From positions 1-64,000 of the forward strand of contig CAMPDV010000294.1 of assembly GCA_946699065.1 (NCBI GenBank): a stretch of 64,000 bases of DNA, read 5' to 3'. Below, one piece after another: positions 1 to 12,265 of this stretch. Source of the stretch: Loxodes magnus (lineage: Eukaryota; Ciliophora; Karyorelictea; Loxodida; Loxodidae). Positions within the stretch are counted from its first letter, which is position 1. Each line of letters begins with the position of its first letter. The notes below the pieces were generated by a model that saw only the letters and a program-made list of their open reading frames with translations, was not told the DNA's origin and did not search any database. The position numbers were made by a program, and so were the translations under genes.

Positions 1-690
1 TACTAAATTTGTTAAATGTAGCCTTTCTAATACTAACCTTACTAGCATCATTACTAAGTAGCCTTATATCATCACTGGTCATTCCAACTACATTACCTCC
101 CTAGCTATCTCCCCAACATTTTTTTGTATTGTATCTGCATCTGGTGACGAAACAAAAAAATCTGGAATTACCACAATCGTACTCTCCTAAGAACTTTAAC
201 TGGACGTACTTCTGACATTAACTCGTAGTTATCTCCCTAGAATCTAACTATATTGAATCAGCATACTTTGACTACTCATAAAGATCTGGAATTTCTACAA
301 TGGTACTCTCCTAAGAACTTTGACTGGTCAATCATCTTTAGTTTTCTCGATTGATATCTCCCTAGACTCTGACTATATTGTATCCGCATCTGGTGACTCT
401 TCTATAAAGATCTGCTCTTTCTCAACTGGTTAGCTAATTCGTACTCTTAAGGTCACAAAGGGATATGTAGAATCGGTAATACTATCATCGGACAATAAGT
501 ATTTAATATCGGGTTCTGAAGATGAAACAATTAAGATATGAAAGTTCTCAACTGGGGAATGTATCTTAACTTTACAGGATCATACGGATCCTGTAGGTAA
601 TTTGTCATTAAGTGTTGACAATTGTTGGTTGATATCAGGAAATGGAAGTAAATTATATAATAATAAAAGTGAAGATTACCATATGAGAAG
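1..690 (+). pseudogene. WD40 repeat protein, 3' part, cut by window edge
   Basis: Four or five WD40 blades can be read on the plus strand, each with the pattern GH...SP(D)S.YI.SASGD..IKIW. The best stretch (about 380-620) reads SSDNKYLISGSEDETIKIW, where the final W is encoded by TGA at 539-541, and TAA/TAG are read as Gln. WD40 proteins form beta-propellers that act as protein-interaction scaffolds; the partner is unknown. The earlier blades (70-370) fall in different frames, so at least two small indels are present; these are either decay or assembly errors. It closely resembles the WD40 gene at 37412-38319, so the two are paralogs. No clear stop: reading runs on into the structured element that starts near 725. 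The 5' end lies outside the window. Confidence 0.8.
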
Positions 691-724
691 ATAGAATATA
701 TAGAGGGTGCTTCATTAAGACATT

Positions 725-880
725 GGGTACCAGGAAGTACCCGTGTAAAGACCTGAACAAGAATCTTGGCAGGAGTCAAGGATGTCAAGACCGAGGTATC
801 AAGTAACAATATGTTGAACGAATGCCTAAGAATAAGGTCTCTTTAGGGAAGTACTCCGACATTGGTTCTATAGGAGACAA
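725..880 (+). ncRNA. Structured RNA-like element, family copy A
   Basis: A GC-richer block in AT-rich surroundings, homologous to 27098-27256. The best conserved part is 751-780 (GAACAAGAATCTTGG and the following bases). Visible helices are GGGTAC/GTACCC (725-730 with 737-742), CTTGG/TCAAG (765-769 with 776-780) and GGTAT/ATGCC (795-799 with 822-826). The last two are also possible in the other copy with changed base pairs, which argues for selection on RNA folding. It directly follows a WD40 gene and could be its 3' UTR or an independent RNA. No known RNA family was recognised. The assignment of a strand rests on the G-U pairs working on this strand. Confidence 0.5.
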
Positions 881-955
881 AGAATTTCCAAGGGATGCTA
901 GCACAGGGAAGAATGTAATATAAAACGTTTTTAAACTTTTAAGAACTTTAATTAA

Positions 956-993
956 AGAGCTGCGCGTTATTGTAGTGCTACGCGCTCTATAAT
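956..993 (+). repeat. GTGCTAC hairpin, copy 1
   Basis: The arms AGAGC (956-960) and GCTCT (984-988), extended by GCG/CGC, close a loop containing AGTGCTA. A closely matching hairpin with the same flank (CTCTATAAT followed by T-rich DNA) lies at 45512-45549, and a looser one at 36752-36775. All three lie near CCHC-protein ORFs. The T-tract that follows would suit an RNA polymerase III terminator, but that is inference. Confidence 0.6.
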
Positions 994-1224
994 ATTTGTT
1001 TTTTTTTTAAATATTATTATTATTTTTATTATCTTTTTACATGTTTAATTTATAAAGATTATTTCTGATAAGTTCAAAAATATTATCTTATTTTTAAACA
1101 TACTTTTTTAAAATTTTAGAGATTTTCTTATTTTTTTATAAATTAAAAATAAAATAATAGACGACATAAATTTATTAGATAAAAAAAAATTAATGTTTTA
1201 AATATCTTTTTAATATAAAAATAC

Positions 1225-2113
1225 AAAAATAAATGTTTGACGCTCTTATAGGTATTCAATCTCTTTCCCACCAACCTCTAGACTGGTCTAGAGGCTAAAT
1301 ATAAAAGTTTATATGTCTCTACAAATATTCATCTTGTTATTCATACTGTCACTGAGGTATCTTTCGTCTAGATAATGATTGGTAGCTTAAGTCTTTTATA
1401 TTTTTCCAAATTTGATGCAATGTAATCTTTCTCTTTCTCTTTCTCTTTATCTTTTTAATTTTAGTTTTTGTTGTATCTTCTTTTTATTTCCAACTTCTTC
1501 TTGTAGTTTCAATATTCTTATTTAAAGTTTTGAAATTTCTAGCATCTTTTCCATAGATACGTTCGAGAGTTACAATAATAGTATCTTTTAGATTCTCTTT
1601 TAGGTTTAAATTTTGAGTTATTTTCTCTTTCAATTATTATACAGGTCATTTCCTTATTCTTTTAGGTCAATTTAACGCTGTAATTTTTGCTGGCTATCTT
1701 CGATTTTTTCTATTTTGTTGATAAATTCTTTCTGTTTCTATTATTAGTGTTATGATTAATTGTCCCGGTTTTGTGAACATTGCGAAATGCATTAAGGCCT
1801 CTTTTTTAGATTATGAGTCTCAATTATATTTTGTCTGCAATTATAATTTTTTCCATTTTTCTCTTTTTATCTTTCTTCAATTTTTTACCTCTTCTGGAGG
1901 TGTTAACACCACTTTTATCGGGTAATCATGTCTTATTTACTATTCTGTGATGGATTGGAGACTTCCGAGTGCATATATCTTTTAGTATAATTCCTAGAAT
2001 TTTCCTCAAAAATGGGTGGTTCGATTTGATGTTGACCTTTTTGATTCCTTTTTTGGTCCTAACTTCTCTAGGGTGTCGTTACTCCTACCTTTTGGAGCCG
2101 CGAAAAATCCTGA
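1225..2113 (-). pseudogene. Decayed copy of a coiled-coil CCHC zinc-knuckle protein (copy 1)
   Basis: The minus strand aligns along its whole length with the plus strand of 44179-45050, at roughly three quarters identity by eye. Homology begins just after the start codon of that copy and ends after a shared GGTTGGTGGGAAAGAG block. The encoded protein family has a Lys/Glu-rich coiled-coil region followed by a zinc-knuckle-like segment (NSRT.LWKRC). Such a layout is typical of nucleic-acid-binding proteins of retroelements (ORF1 or Gag type), but no reverse transcriptase was seen, so the element class is open. This copy is more worn than the one at 44 kb and is best treated as a fossil. Confidence 0.6.
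1275..1294. repeat. 20-bp near-perfect palindrome
   Basis: CCTCTAGAC and GTCTAGAGG are separated by two bases. The matching site in the 44 kb copy (near 44990) keeps only one arm. It lies inside the 3' part of the CCHC-protein repeat and may be an RNA hairpin. Confidence 0.7.
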
Positions 2114-3530
2114 TTTGAATCCTAACATATATAGCATCTTTATAATTAAACTATTTTTTGGGTTCAGAGTATTTACTTAAAATAACAAAAAGAATTATGA
2201 TAAAAACTTTTAATTATTAAATAGTTTAAAACTTAGTACTTTTTATAAAAAATCTATCATTAGTTTCAATAAGTATAAATCTTTTTCTATAAAATATTAA
2301 AAATTTTGTTTCAAATTATAAAACTTTAATCAAAAACATTAATTAAATAGTCAAAATATTTAAATATTCTAAATAAAGGATTTATTTTAGAAATTTTTGA
2401 TTCAAATATTAAAAAAGGAAATAATTTATTGATTATGCATCACTTAAAAAAAAATTTAATTTTCACATCAAATATCTGAAATTTATTTTTTTAATCAATT
2501 ATACATCTTTAAAAGATTCAGAAAAAAAATTGTTTCTATCCAGATAGTTAAATATAATTAAAGTTATCTCAAAAAGAATAAATACTAGAAAAGTTATTTG
2601 TAATTGATAATAAATAATAAATTAACTAAAATAAATGCAACAAAAATGAGATAGAAAAAAGAATGTAAGTAAATTAAATGTAATAAAACTTGAAAGAAAA
2701 AATTTTTCAACCAAAATTAAAATATTCAAATTTTTTCATATTTTATCTATCTTTGTCTTTTTTCATATATTTCTATTTTATTTTGATTCTCTTTTTATCT
2801 TATTTTCTTTCTTTTTATTAGATAAAGTTTTTGGCGTGTTCTTTACTTTACTTTCAGATTTTTATATTTATCTATTTTTTTCTATTTATTTAAAAAAAAA
2901 AAAATTTTTTTTATATTTTTTTGAAAATGTTAATTTTAGTCTTTATAATTTACTTTTATTAAGATTTTTATCTTAATAATTTAAAGTTTTGCATAAATTA
3001 ATCTTTTAATTGTTTTTTTAGTTATAGTGTGTAGTATTTCTTTGATTATTAAAGGAATTTTAGATTTTTATAACCAAAATTTTAATTTTATATTTCAGAT
3101 TATCTGTATTTAAATTTTACCTCAATTTTTTTTGCTTATAATTTTTTTAATTTTTGGATCAAGTTGCAATTTTTTCTTTTCGTATTCCTTTTAATATTTT
3201 TTTGAATTTTTTATGCTTTTTTAATTTGGCTCTTAATCAAAAACATGATATTTTTTTTTTCTGTTTATCTATATTTTTTTGCTTTTTATAATAATTTTTG
3301 ATAAAATAATTTCTGATATAAAATTTTTTATTTTTAATAATATCAACTATTATTTATTACTAAATATTATTTTTTAAATGACTTGAGGTTAAGTAAATTA
3401 TCGTTTTTTATATATTATAAGTATACGAAAATTTACCTATATTTTTAACTCTAAAATATTTTTTTAATATAAATAATAACAAAAAATAAATAATAATGGC
3501 ACTATGCTTCTAAGGTTTACCTCTTTAAAT
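2114..3530. other. AT-rich stretch without recognised gene
   Basis: Long A and T runs and no recognisable domain, tRNA or repeat in any frame under the reassigned code. Probably intergenic. Confidence 0.4.
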
Positions 3531-4250
3531 TCACTTGTATTTACTCTTATAAATTTCTGCTACCTCCTGCGGAAGTCGTTCATAGATTTCTTGATCTTCC
3601 TTTATCTTCGGTTCAATTTTCATCTTGAAAATAATTTCTTTTTCCTCTTCTAGTTCTATATATTCTATAGCTCCTTTATATTTTTCCTCATTATTTTATT
3701 GTTCGTATCCATTATTGATTCATTAATTCCAATCCTTGATAGCTTTATCATAAAAAGTTTAATCATCTTGCGTATAATGTTTTAACTCAGTTTTCTTCAA
3801 ATTTTAAAACTTATAGTATTTACTTAATTTTTAAACTATTAACATATCATTATTAGATATGCTTTTGTCTTGCAGAATCATCGTCATAATATTCTTATCT
3901 GCTAAATAATTTATTTATTTTAGATTTTTCTCAATATCCATAGGATCTGCAATTACTTTAATTTTTCTAGATTATTAGATTGTTAATATAATTTAATTAT
4001 TGATTCTATCTTCTATTTACTTAGTTAGAAGTTTACCTTTTGCATTTCCGATTTTTAGTGATTTACTTTTTTAATTTCTTATTTCTTACTTTATCTTCAC
4101 AACGATTTGTAAAAATGTTATTATTTTTCGTTTAAATCCGAAACTTAAAATTTTAGGAGTTTGATTTTGTTATTTTTTGATATATATATCTTTTCGTAAT
4201 TGATAGTTAAATTAGTAAGTCTTTTGCTTGATAAGAGGTTTATTGGATAA
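3531..4250 (-). CDS. Lys/Glu/Gln-rich protein, C-terminal part; function unknown
   Basis: A minus-strand frame runs without interruption for about 240 codons to a TGA at 3531-3533. It reads charged, soluble sequence (for example YERLPQEVAEIYKSKYK at the end) with TAA/TAG as Gln. The composition is far less hydrophobic and less Ile/Phe-rich than the alternative frames, which supports coding. No ATG clearly marks a start; the frame can be followed up to about 4250 and beyond. It lies downstream, on the same strand, of the micro-exon gene at 5540-12776 and could be its last large exon; that link is inferred from strand and order only. Confidence 0.5.
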
Positions 4251-5539
4251 TATAAACAATGTTTAGGTTGATACTAAGTTTTTGATCTATGACTGACTAG
4301 TTGAGTTTGAAAAATAAGATTTTGATGAATTGAATAGTAATATAAAATTGAGACTATTAGATAGAATGTTTTTGAGTGATAATGTTGTTAGGATATATTA
4401 AGCAAATGATAGTGTTTTGAATTGAATTAAGGATATGTTTTGTGTTATTATATTTATAAAGGCTAAGCTAGATTATTAGTTATTTATATTGTTTATAATA
4501 TTTACTTTTATATTATGCTATATTATACTTTTAAAATCAAATACCATTTTCTAGTTGTCCTTATCAATTACACTTGTTGGTAACTGATTTGATTGATGTC
4601 TAGTAATAATTTAGTATATAATATAATTTTAGAGTGTACTTAAGATTTGAAATGATATAGAAATAAATAACTCTGATTATAGACATAAATTAGAAGTTAA
4701 TAATAAAATATGTAAATAAAGTAGTTTAAGAGTACACTACATCTTAATAGTATTAACTAGAGAAATCTTACTAATATATTAGTAGATTAAATAAAATAGA
4801 AGATATAGATAGAGGATATTAATAAATAGCTAAAAATAAGTAGTTAATATATTAATTAGAAATATAAAATAGGGTTATAAAGTATAGACTGTGTGGTATA
4901 ATATTAGTAATTCAAATTAATCATATTCAAGTAGTAGTTTATAATAACAATCATTATATAAGCTAAATTCTTACATCTGCTTAATCATATTATTACATAG
5001 ATTATAAATTAAATACTTATCTATTCAAATTTTTAAAAATACCAGCAACAATATCTCAGTAACACTTTAACACTTTATTACACCACCATAACTAAATCAA
5101 CTAACTAACTACATCCTTATTTACTATTATTTAAACTAACTATTTTATAATTCATAAACACACCATTTTGTAGAGACTATATTAGATCATTACATATTAT
5201 CTTTAAAATTACTAAACCTATTTTAAACATTATAGAAAGGATATCAAATTAACACTTCTAGACATTATTTCAAATCAAACAACTACTATCAACAAATCTA
5301 ATACATCAGCTAAAATATATACCTATTATCAAAATATTACCTTAATTACTAATTCCAACATCTCCTTAATTGGAATCAATTTTCATCATAAAATGAAAAA
5401 AGCAAGAAAGTTAGCAAAGATCTTAAAATAAAGGCTAATATGTTTAGTATTCTTTAAAATAGCTAAAGTATCTAAATTAGAAAATTAATTAATAATTAAG
5501 TATTAATTTAAGATAAATATTTAAAGTTGTTAAATGTTT
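4251..5539. other. AT-rich stretch, possible further intron-rich part of the minus-strand gene
   Basis: Some GT...AG-like segments separated by a few bases can be read on the minus strand near 5040-5400, but they are less clean than from 5540 on. No domain recognised on either strand. Confidence 0.3.
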
Positions 5540-5980
5540 TTTCCATCTCTGCTTATATCAAAAATTACCCTCTATAATCAAAACTTACTTAATCATTAAA
5601 TTATTTACATCCTAAAATAGAAAATAACTACCTAGTATAAATAATCTAATATTAATCATTACTATAAACATTCTTTAATCAATTATATTAGGCATTACTT
5701 TCTTTTCAAATCAATCATTACCCCCTAGTAAATAATTAATAATATTACATTCTATATCATTTTATTAGTAACTAAGGTTAAATAATACAAGCTCGTATAA
5801 GCAAATACTAGCTCAATAAAATCAAAACCATCTTATAATGATTTCTTACAATCAAAAATTAAAAAGGTACCTGAAGTAGATTATTACCGCCTGAGGTAAT
5901 TTAGTACCCTCGGTATAATAATAAAAAATACCAGCTATAATAGTTTGTAAATACAAACTGTCTATAAAAAATATTTACAT
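5540..5980 (-). other. Micro-exon zone on the 3' side of the satellite
   Basis: On the minus strand, short segments beginning GT and ending AG, mostly 17-24 nt, are separated by three bases. Examples of the exon triplets in minus orientation are AGG, GAT, GTA, AAA, GGG, AAT, ATG, CTA, CTT, GCG, CTG, ACA and AAT. The introns differ from each other in sequence, so this is not simply the satellite running out. A few positions do not fit (one apparent one-base gap and some longer segments). A larger exon beginning ATGGAAAAAACATTT lies at the 3' side, about 5515-5545. Confidence 0.55.
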
Positions 5981-8900
5981 TCTATAAATTTTAAAATAAC
6001 TTACTCACTATAAATATTTAAAATATCTCACTCACTATAAATATTTAAAATATCTCACTCACTATAAATATTTAAAATATCTTACAATCTATAAATATTT
6101 AAAATATCTTACAATCTATAAATATTTAAAATATCTTACCAACTATAAATATTTAAAATATCTTACAACTATAAATATTTAAAATATCTTACAATCTATA
6201 AATATTTAAAATGTCTTACTCCTATAAATATTTAAAATATCTTACTCCCTAAAATATTTAAAATATCTTACATTCTATAAATATTTAAAATATCTTACCA
6301 TCTATAAATATTTAAAATATCTTACAATCTATAAATATTTAAAATATCTTACATTCTATAAATATTTAAAATATCTTACATTCTATAAATATTTAAAATA
6401 TCTTACATTCTATAAATATTTAAATATCTTACATTCTATAAATAGTTTAAAATATCTTACCAACTATAAATATTTAAAATATCTTACATTCTATAACTAT
6501 TTAAAATATCTTACATTCTATAAATATTTAAAATATCTTACCAACTATAAATATTTAAAATATCTTACATTCTATAAATATTTAAAATATCTTACATTCT
6601 ATAAATATTTAAAATATCTTACCAACTATAAATATTTAAAATATCTACATTCTATAAATATTTAAAATATCTTGCAATCTATAAAAATTTAAAATATCTT
6701 ACAATCTATAAATATTTAAAATATCTTACATTCTATAAATATTTAAAATATCTTACCAACTATAAATATTGTAAAATATCTTACAATCTATAAATATTTT
6801 AAAATATCTTACAATTCTATAAATATTTAAAATTATCTTACATTCTATAAAATATTTAAAATATCTTACATTCTATTAATATTTAAAATATCTTACCAAC
6901 TATAAATATTTATAAATATCTTACATTCTATAAATATTTAAAATATCTTACATTCTATAAATATTTGAAAATATCTTACCAACTATAAATATTTAAAATA
7001 TCTTACATTCTATAAATATTTAAAATATCTTACATTCTATAATATTTAAAATATCTTACTCACTATAAATATTTAAAATATCTTACCAACTATAAATATT
7101 TAAAATATCTTACCATCTATAAATATTTAAAATATCTTACTCACTAATAAATATTTAAAATAACTTACCATCTATAAATATTTAAAATATCTTACATTCT
7201 ATAAATATTTAAAATATCTTACCAACTATAAATATTTAAAATATCTTACAATCTATAAATATTTAAAATATCTTACCAACTATAAATATTTAAATATCTT
7301 ACATTCTATAAATATTTAAATATCTTACCAACTATAAATATTTAAAATATCTTACCAACTATAAATATTTAAAATATCTTACAATCTAAATATTTAAAAG
7401 TCTTACTCCCTATAAATATTTAAAATATCTTACTCCTATAAATATTTAAATAACTTACCATCTATAAATATTTAAAATATCTTACATTCTATAAATATTT
7501 AAAATATCTTACCAACTATAAATATTTAAAATATCTTACAATCTATAAATATTTAAAATATCTTACAATCTATAAATATTTAAAATATCTTACAATCTAT
7601 AAAATATTTAAAATATCTTACCAACTATAAATATTTAAAATATCTTACCAACTATAAATATTTAAAATATCTTACAATCTATAAATATTTAAAATGTTCT
7701 TTACTCCCTATAAATAGTTAAAATATCTTACTCCCTATAAATATTTAAAATATCTTACATTCTTAAATATTTAAAATATCTTACATTCTATAAATATTTA
7801 AAATATCTTACCAACTATAATATATTAAAATATCTTACATTCTATAAATATTTAAAATATCTTACATTCTATAAATATTTAAAACATCTTACCACTATAA
7901 ATATTTAAAATATCTTACATTCTATAAATTATTTAAAATATCTTACATTCTATAAATATTTAAAATATCTTACATTCTATAGAATATTTAAAATATCTTA
8001 CATTCTATAAATATTTAAAACATCTTACCAGACTATAAATATTTAAAATATCTTACATTCTATAAATATTTAAATATCTTACATTCTATAAATATTTAAA
8101 AGTATCTTACCAACTATAAATATTTAAAATATCTTACATTCTATAAATATTTAAAATATCTTGCAATCTATAAAAATTTAAAATATCTTACAATCTATAA
8201 ATATTTAAAATATCTTACATTCTATAAAATATTTAAAATATCTTACCAACTATAATATTTAAAATATCTTACAATCTATAAATATTAAAATATCTTACAA
8301 TCTATAAAATATTTAAAATATCTTACATTCTATAAATATTTAAAATATCTTACATTCTATAATATTTAAAATATCTTACATTCTATAAATATTTAAAATA
8401 TCTTACCAACTATAAATATTTAAAATATCTTTACATTCTACTAAATATTTAAAATATCTTACATTCTATAAATATTTAAAATATCTTACTCACTATAAAT
8501 ATTTAAAATATCTTACATTCTATAAATATTTAAAATATCTTACATTCTATAAATATTTAAAATATCTTACCAACTATAAATATTTAAAATATCTTACATT
8601 CTATAAATATTTAAAATATCTTACATTCTATAAATATTTAAAATATCTTACTCACTAAAATATTTAAAATATCTTACCAACTATAATATTTAAAATATCT
8701 TACCAACTATAAATATTTAAAATATCTTACTCACTATAAATATTTAAAATAACTTACCATCTATAAATATTTAAAATATCTTACATTCTATAAATATTTA
8801 AAAATATCTTACCAAACTATAAATATTTAAAATATCTTACAATCTATAAATATTTAAAATATCTTACCAACTATAAATAATTTAAAATATCTTACATTCT

Positions 8901-11727
8901 ATAAATATTTAAAATATCTTAGCAACTATAAATATTTAAAATATCTTACTCACTATAAATATTTAAAATATCTTACATTCTATAAATATTTAAAATATCT
9001 TACATTCTATAAATATTTAAAATAACTTACCATCTATAAATATTTAAAATATCTTACATTCTATAAATATTTAAAATATCTTACTCACTATAAATATTTA
9101 AAATATCTTACAATCTATAAATATTTAAAATATCTTACATTCTATAAATATTTAAAATATCTTGCAATCTATAAAAATTTAAAATATCTTACAATCTATA
9201 AATATTTAAAATATCTTACAATCTATAAATATTAAAATATCTTACCAACTATAAATATTTAAAATATCTTACATTCTATAAATATTTAAAATATCTTACC
9301 AACTATAAATATTTAAAATATCTTACTCACTATTAAAATATTTAAAATATCTTACCAACTATAAATATCTTAAAATATCTTACCAACTATAAATATTTAA
9401 AATATCTTACTCACTATAAATATTTAAAATAACTTACCATCTATAATATTTTAAAATATCTTACATTCTATAATATTTAAAATATCTTACCAACTATAAA
9501 TATTTAAAATATCTTACAATCTATAAATATTTAAAATATCTTACCAACTATAAATATTTAAAATATCTTACATCTATAAATATTTAAAAATATCTTACCA
9601 ACTATAAATATTTAAAATATCTTACTCACTATAAATATTTAAAATATCTTACCAACTATAAATATTTAAAATATCTTACCAACTATAAATATTTAAAATA
9701 TCTTACTCACTATAAATATTTAAAATAACTTACCATCTATAAATATTTAAAATATCTTACATTCTATAAATATTTAAAATATCTTATTCACTATAAATAT
9801 TTAAAATATCTTACAATCTATAAATATTTAAAATATCTTACATTCTATAAATATTAAAATATCTTACTCACTATAAATATTTAAAATAACTTACCATCTA
9901 TAAATATTTAAAATATCTTACATTCTATAAATATTTAAAATATCTTACTCACTATAAATATTTAAAATATCTTACAATCTATAAATATTTAAAATATCTT
10001 ACATTCTATAAATATTTAAAATATCTTACCAACTATAAATATTTAAATATCTTACAATCTATAAATATTTAAAATATCTTACCAACTATAAATATTTAAA
10101 ATATCTTACATTCTATAAATATTTAAAATATCTTACTCACTATAAATATTTAAAATATCTTACAATCTATAATATTTAAAATATCTTACATTCTATAAAT
10201 ATTTAAAATATCTTACCAACTATAAATATTTAAAATATCTTACAATCTATAAATATTTAAAATATCTTACCAACTATAAATATTTAAAATATCTTACTCA
10301 CTATAAATATTTAAAATATCTTACCAACTATAAATATTTAAAATATCTTACATTCTATAAATATTTAAAATATCTTACCAACTATAAATATTTAAAATAT
10401 CTTACATTCTATAAATATTTAAAATATCTTACATTCTATAAATATTTAAAATATCTTACCAACTATAAATATTTAAAATATCTTACATTCTATAAATATT
10501 TAAAATATCTTACCAACTATAAATATTTAAAATATCTTACTCACTATAAATATTTAAAATATCTTACCAACTATAAATATTTAAAATATCTTACATTCTA
10601 TAAATATTTAAAATATCTTGCAATCTATAAAAATTTAAAATATCTTACAATCTATAAATATTTAAATATCTTACCAACTATAAATATTTAAAATATCTTA
10701 CCAACTATAAATATTTAAAATATCTTACAATCTATAAATATTTAAAATATCTTACCAACTATAAATATTTAAAATAACTTACTCACTATAAATATTAAAA
10801 TATCTCACTCACTATAAATATTTAAAATATCTCACTCACTATAAATATTTAAAATATCTTACAATCTATAAATATTTAAAATATCTTACAATCTATAAAT
10901 ATTTAAAATATCTTACCAACTATAAATATTTAAAATATCTTACCAACTATAAATATTTAAAATATCTTACAATCTATAAATATTTAAAATGTCTTACTCC
11001 CTATAAATATTTAAAATATCTTACTCCCTATAAATATTTAAAATATCTTACCAACTATAAATATTTAAAATATCTTACAATCTATAAATATTTAAAATAT
11101 CTTACAATCTATAAATATTTAAAATATCTTACATTCTATAAATATTTAAAATATCTTACATTCTATAAATATTTAAAATATCTTACATTCTATAAATATT
11201 TAAAATATCTTACATTCTATAAATATTTAAAATATCTTACCAACTATAAATATTTAAAATATCTTACATTCTATAAATATTTAAAATATCTTACATTCTA
11301 TAAATATTTAAAATATCTTACCAACTATAAATATTTTAAAATATCTTACCAACTATAAATATTTAAAATATCTTACTCACTATAAATATTTAAAATATCT
11401 TACCACTATAAATATTTAAAATATCTTACATGCTATAAAAATTTAAAATAACTTACCATCTATAAATATTTAAAATATCTTACATTCTATAAATATTAAA
11501 ATAACTTACCATCTATAAATATTTAAAATATCTTACATTCTATAAATATTTAAAATATCTTACATTCTATAAATATTTAAAATATCTTACATTCTATAAA
11601 TATTTAAAATATCTTACATTCTATAAATATTTAAAATAACTTACCATCTATAAATATTTAAAATATCTTACTCACTATAAATATTTAAAATATCTTACTC
11701 ACTATAAATAATTAAATATCTTACATT
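5981..11727 (-). repeat. 27-bp satellite whose unit is a 24-nt intron plus one codon
   Basis: About 200 tandem units of 27 bp. In minus orientation each unit is a 24-nt segment starting GTAAG and ending TATAG, followed by three bases. The 24 nt are nearly constant. The three bases are almost always one of six triplets: AAT and TTG most often, then ATT, TGA, ATG and GGA. Changes in the first bases remain usable splice-donor forms (GTAAG, GTGAG, and GCAAG near 6672, 8160, 9162 and 10618). Higher-order structure is present: a run with GTGAG variants at 6001-6250 recurs at about 10785-11040, and the GCAAG unit recurs in the same context four times. Many units have one-base gains or losses in A/T runs. 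The array is embedded in a gene of the same architecture, so it looks like tandem amplification of an intron-codon module. Confidence 0.95.
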
Positions 11728-12265
11728 CTATTTTAAATAGAAATACCATCTTATTTTAAGTTTTACCTCCTTTATTTGTTTTTTTTACTTGCTATATATT
11801 AAATAATTTACTTTCTGGATTTGTTAAATTACCAACTTAACATAATTATTTTACAATCTTTTTTATTATATACATTCTATATTTAATTATTACTCCCTTT
11901 CTTAGTATTCTTACAATCTTATTTATTTTATTACATTCTTAAATTTTATTTATTACTTTCTAGTTTTTAAAGTATTACTCACTTTTGTTAAATATATTAC
12001 ACACTTTTTTAAAATTTACCTCCTATACATTTATTTCTAACTTTTTTCGAAGTCATTTTAGCCTTTTTTAAATTTTCTTACTTTCTCCTATTTTTGATTA
12101 TTTAATGCTTTCTAATTTTTATTATTATTTACATTCTATTATTATTATATTTACCATATTATTTTCTCATTATCTCGAAAACTAATTTTTTATTAATTAC
12201 TTTCTATCTTTATTTTTTACCTCCTAAATCTAATTTTCTCACCTCCTTAAATTTATATTAATTAC
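11728..12265 (-). other. Single-codon exons separated by 16-20 nt introns (unique sequence)
   Basis: Reading the minus strand, introns of 16-20 nt (GT...AG) alternate with exons of exactly three bases. At least fifteen occur in a row between 12030 and 11727: GAG, TGT, TGA, AAA, AAT, ATT, GGA, AAT, ATT, TTG, AAA, CAA, GAG, ATG, AAT. The introns are all different in sequence. Closer to the RING exon are exons GAG, GAG, AAA, one of 27 nt and one of about 21 nt, so all exons are multiples of three. Joined after the RING/UBL exon, they give a charged, protein-like reading in either possible phase. One intron may be GC-AG. It continues directly into the 27-bp satellite. Confidence 0.75.

Noticed and set aside
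5981-11727. CRISPR array
   Set aside because: The variable part is only three bases, the organism is eukaryotic, and there are no cas genes; intron-codon units explain it better.
5981-11727. Coding 27-bp repeat (nine codons per unit)
   Set aside because: Unit length varies by single bases too often for a frame to persist.
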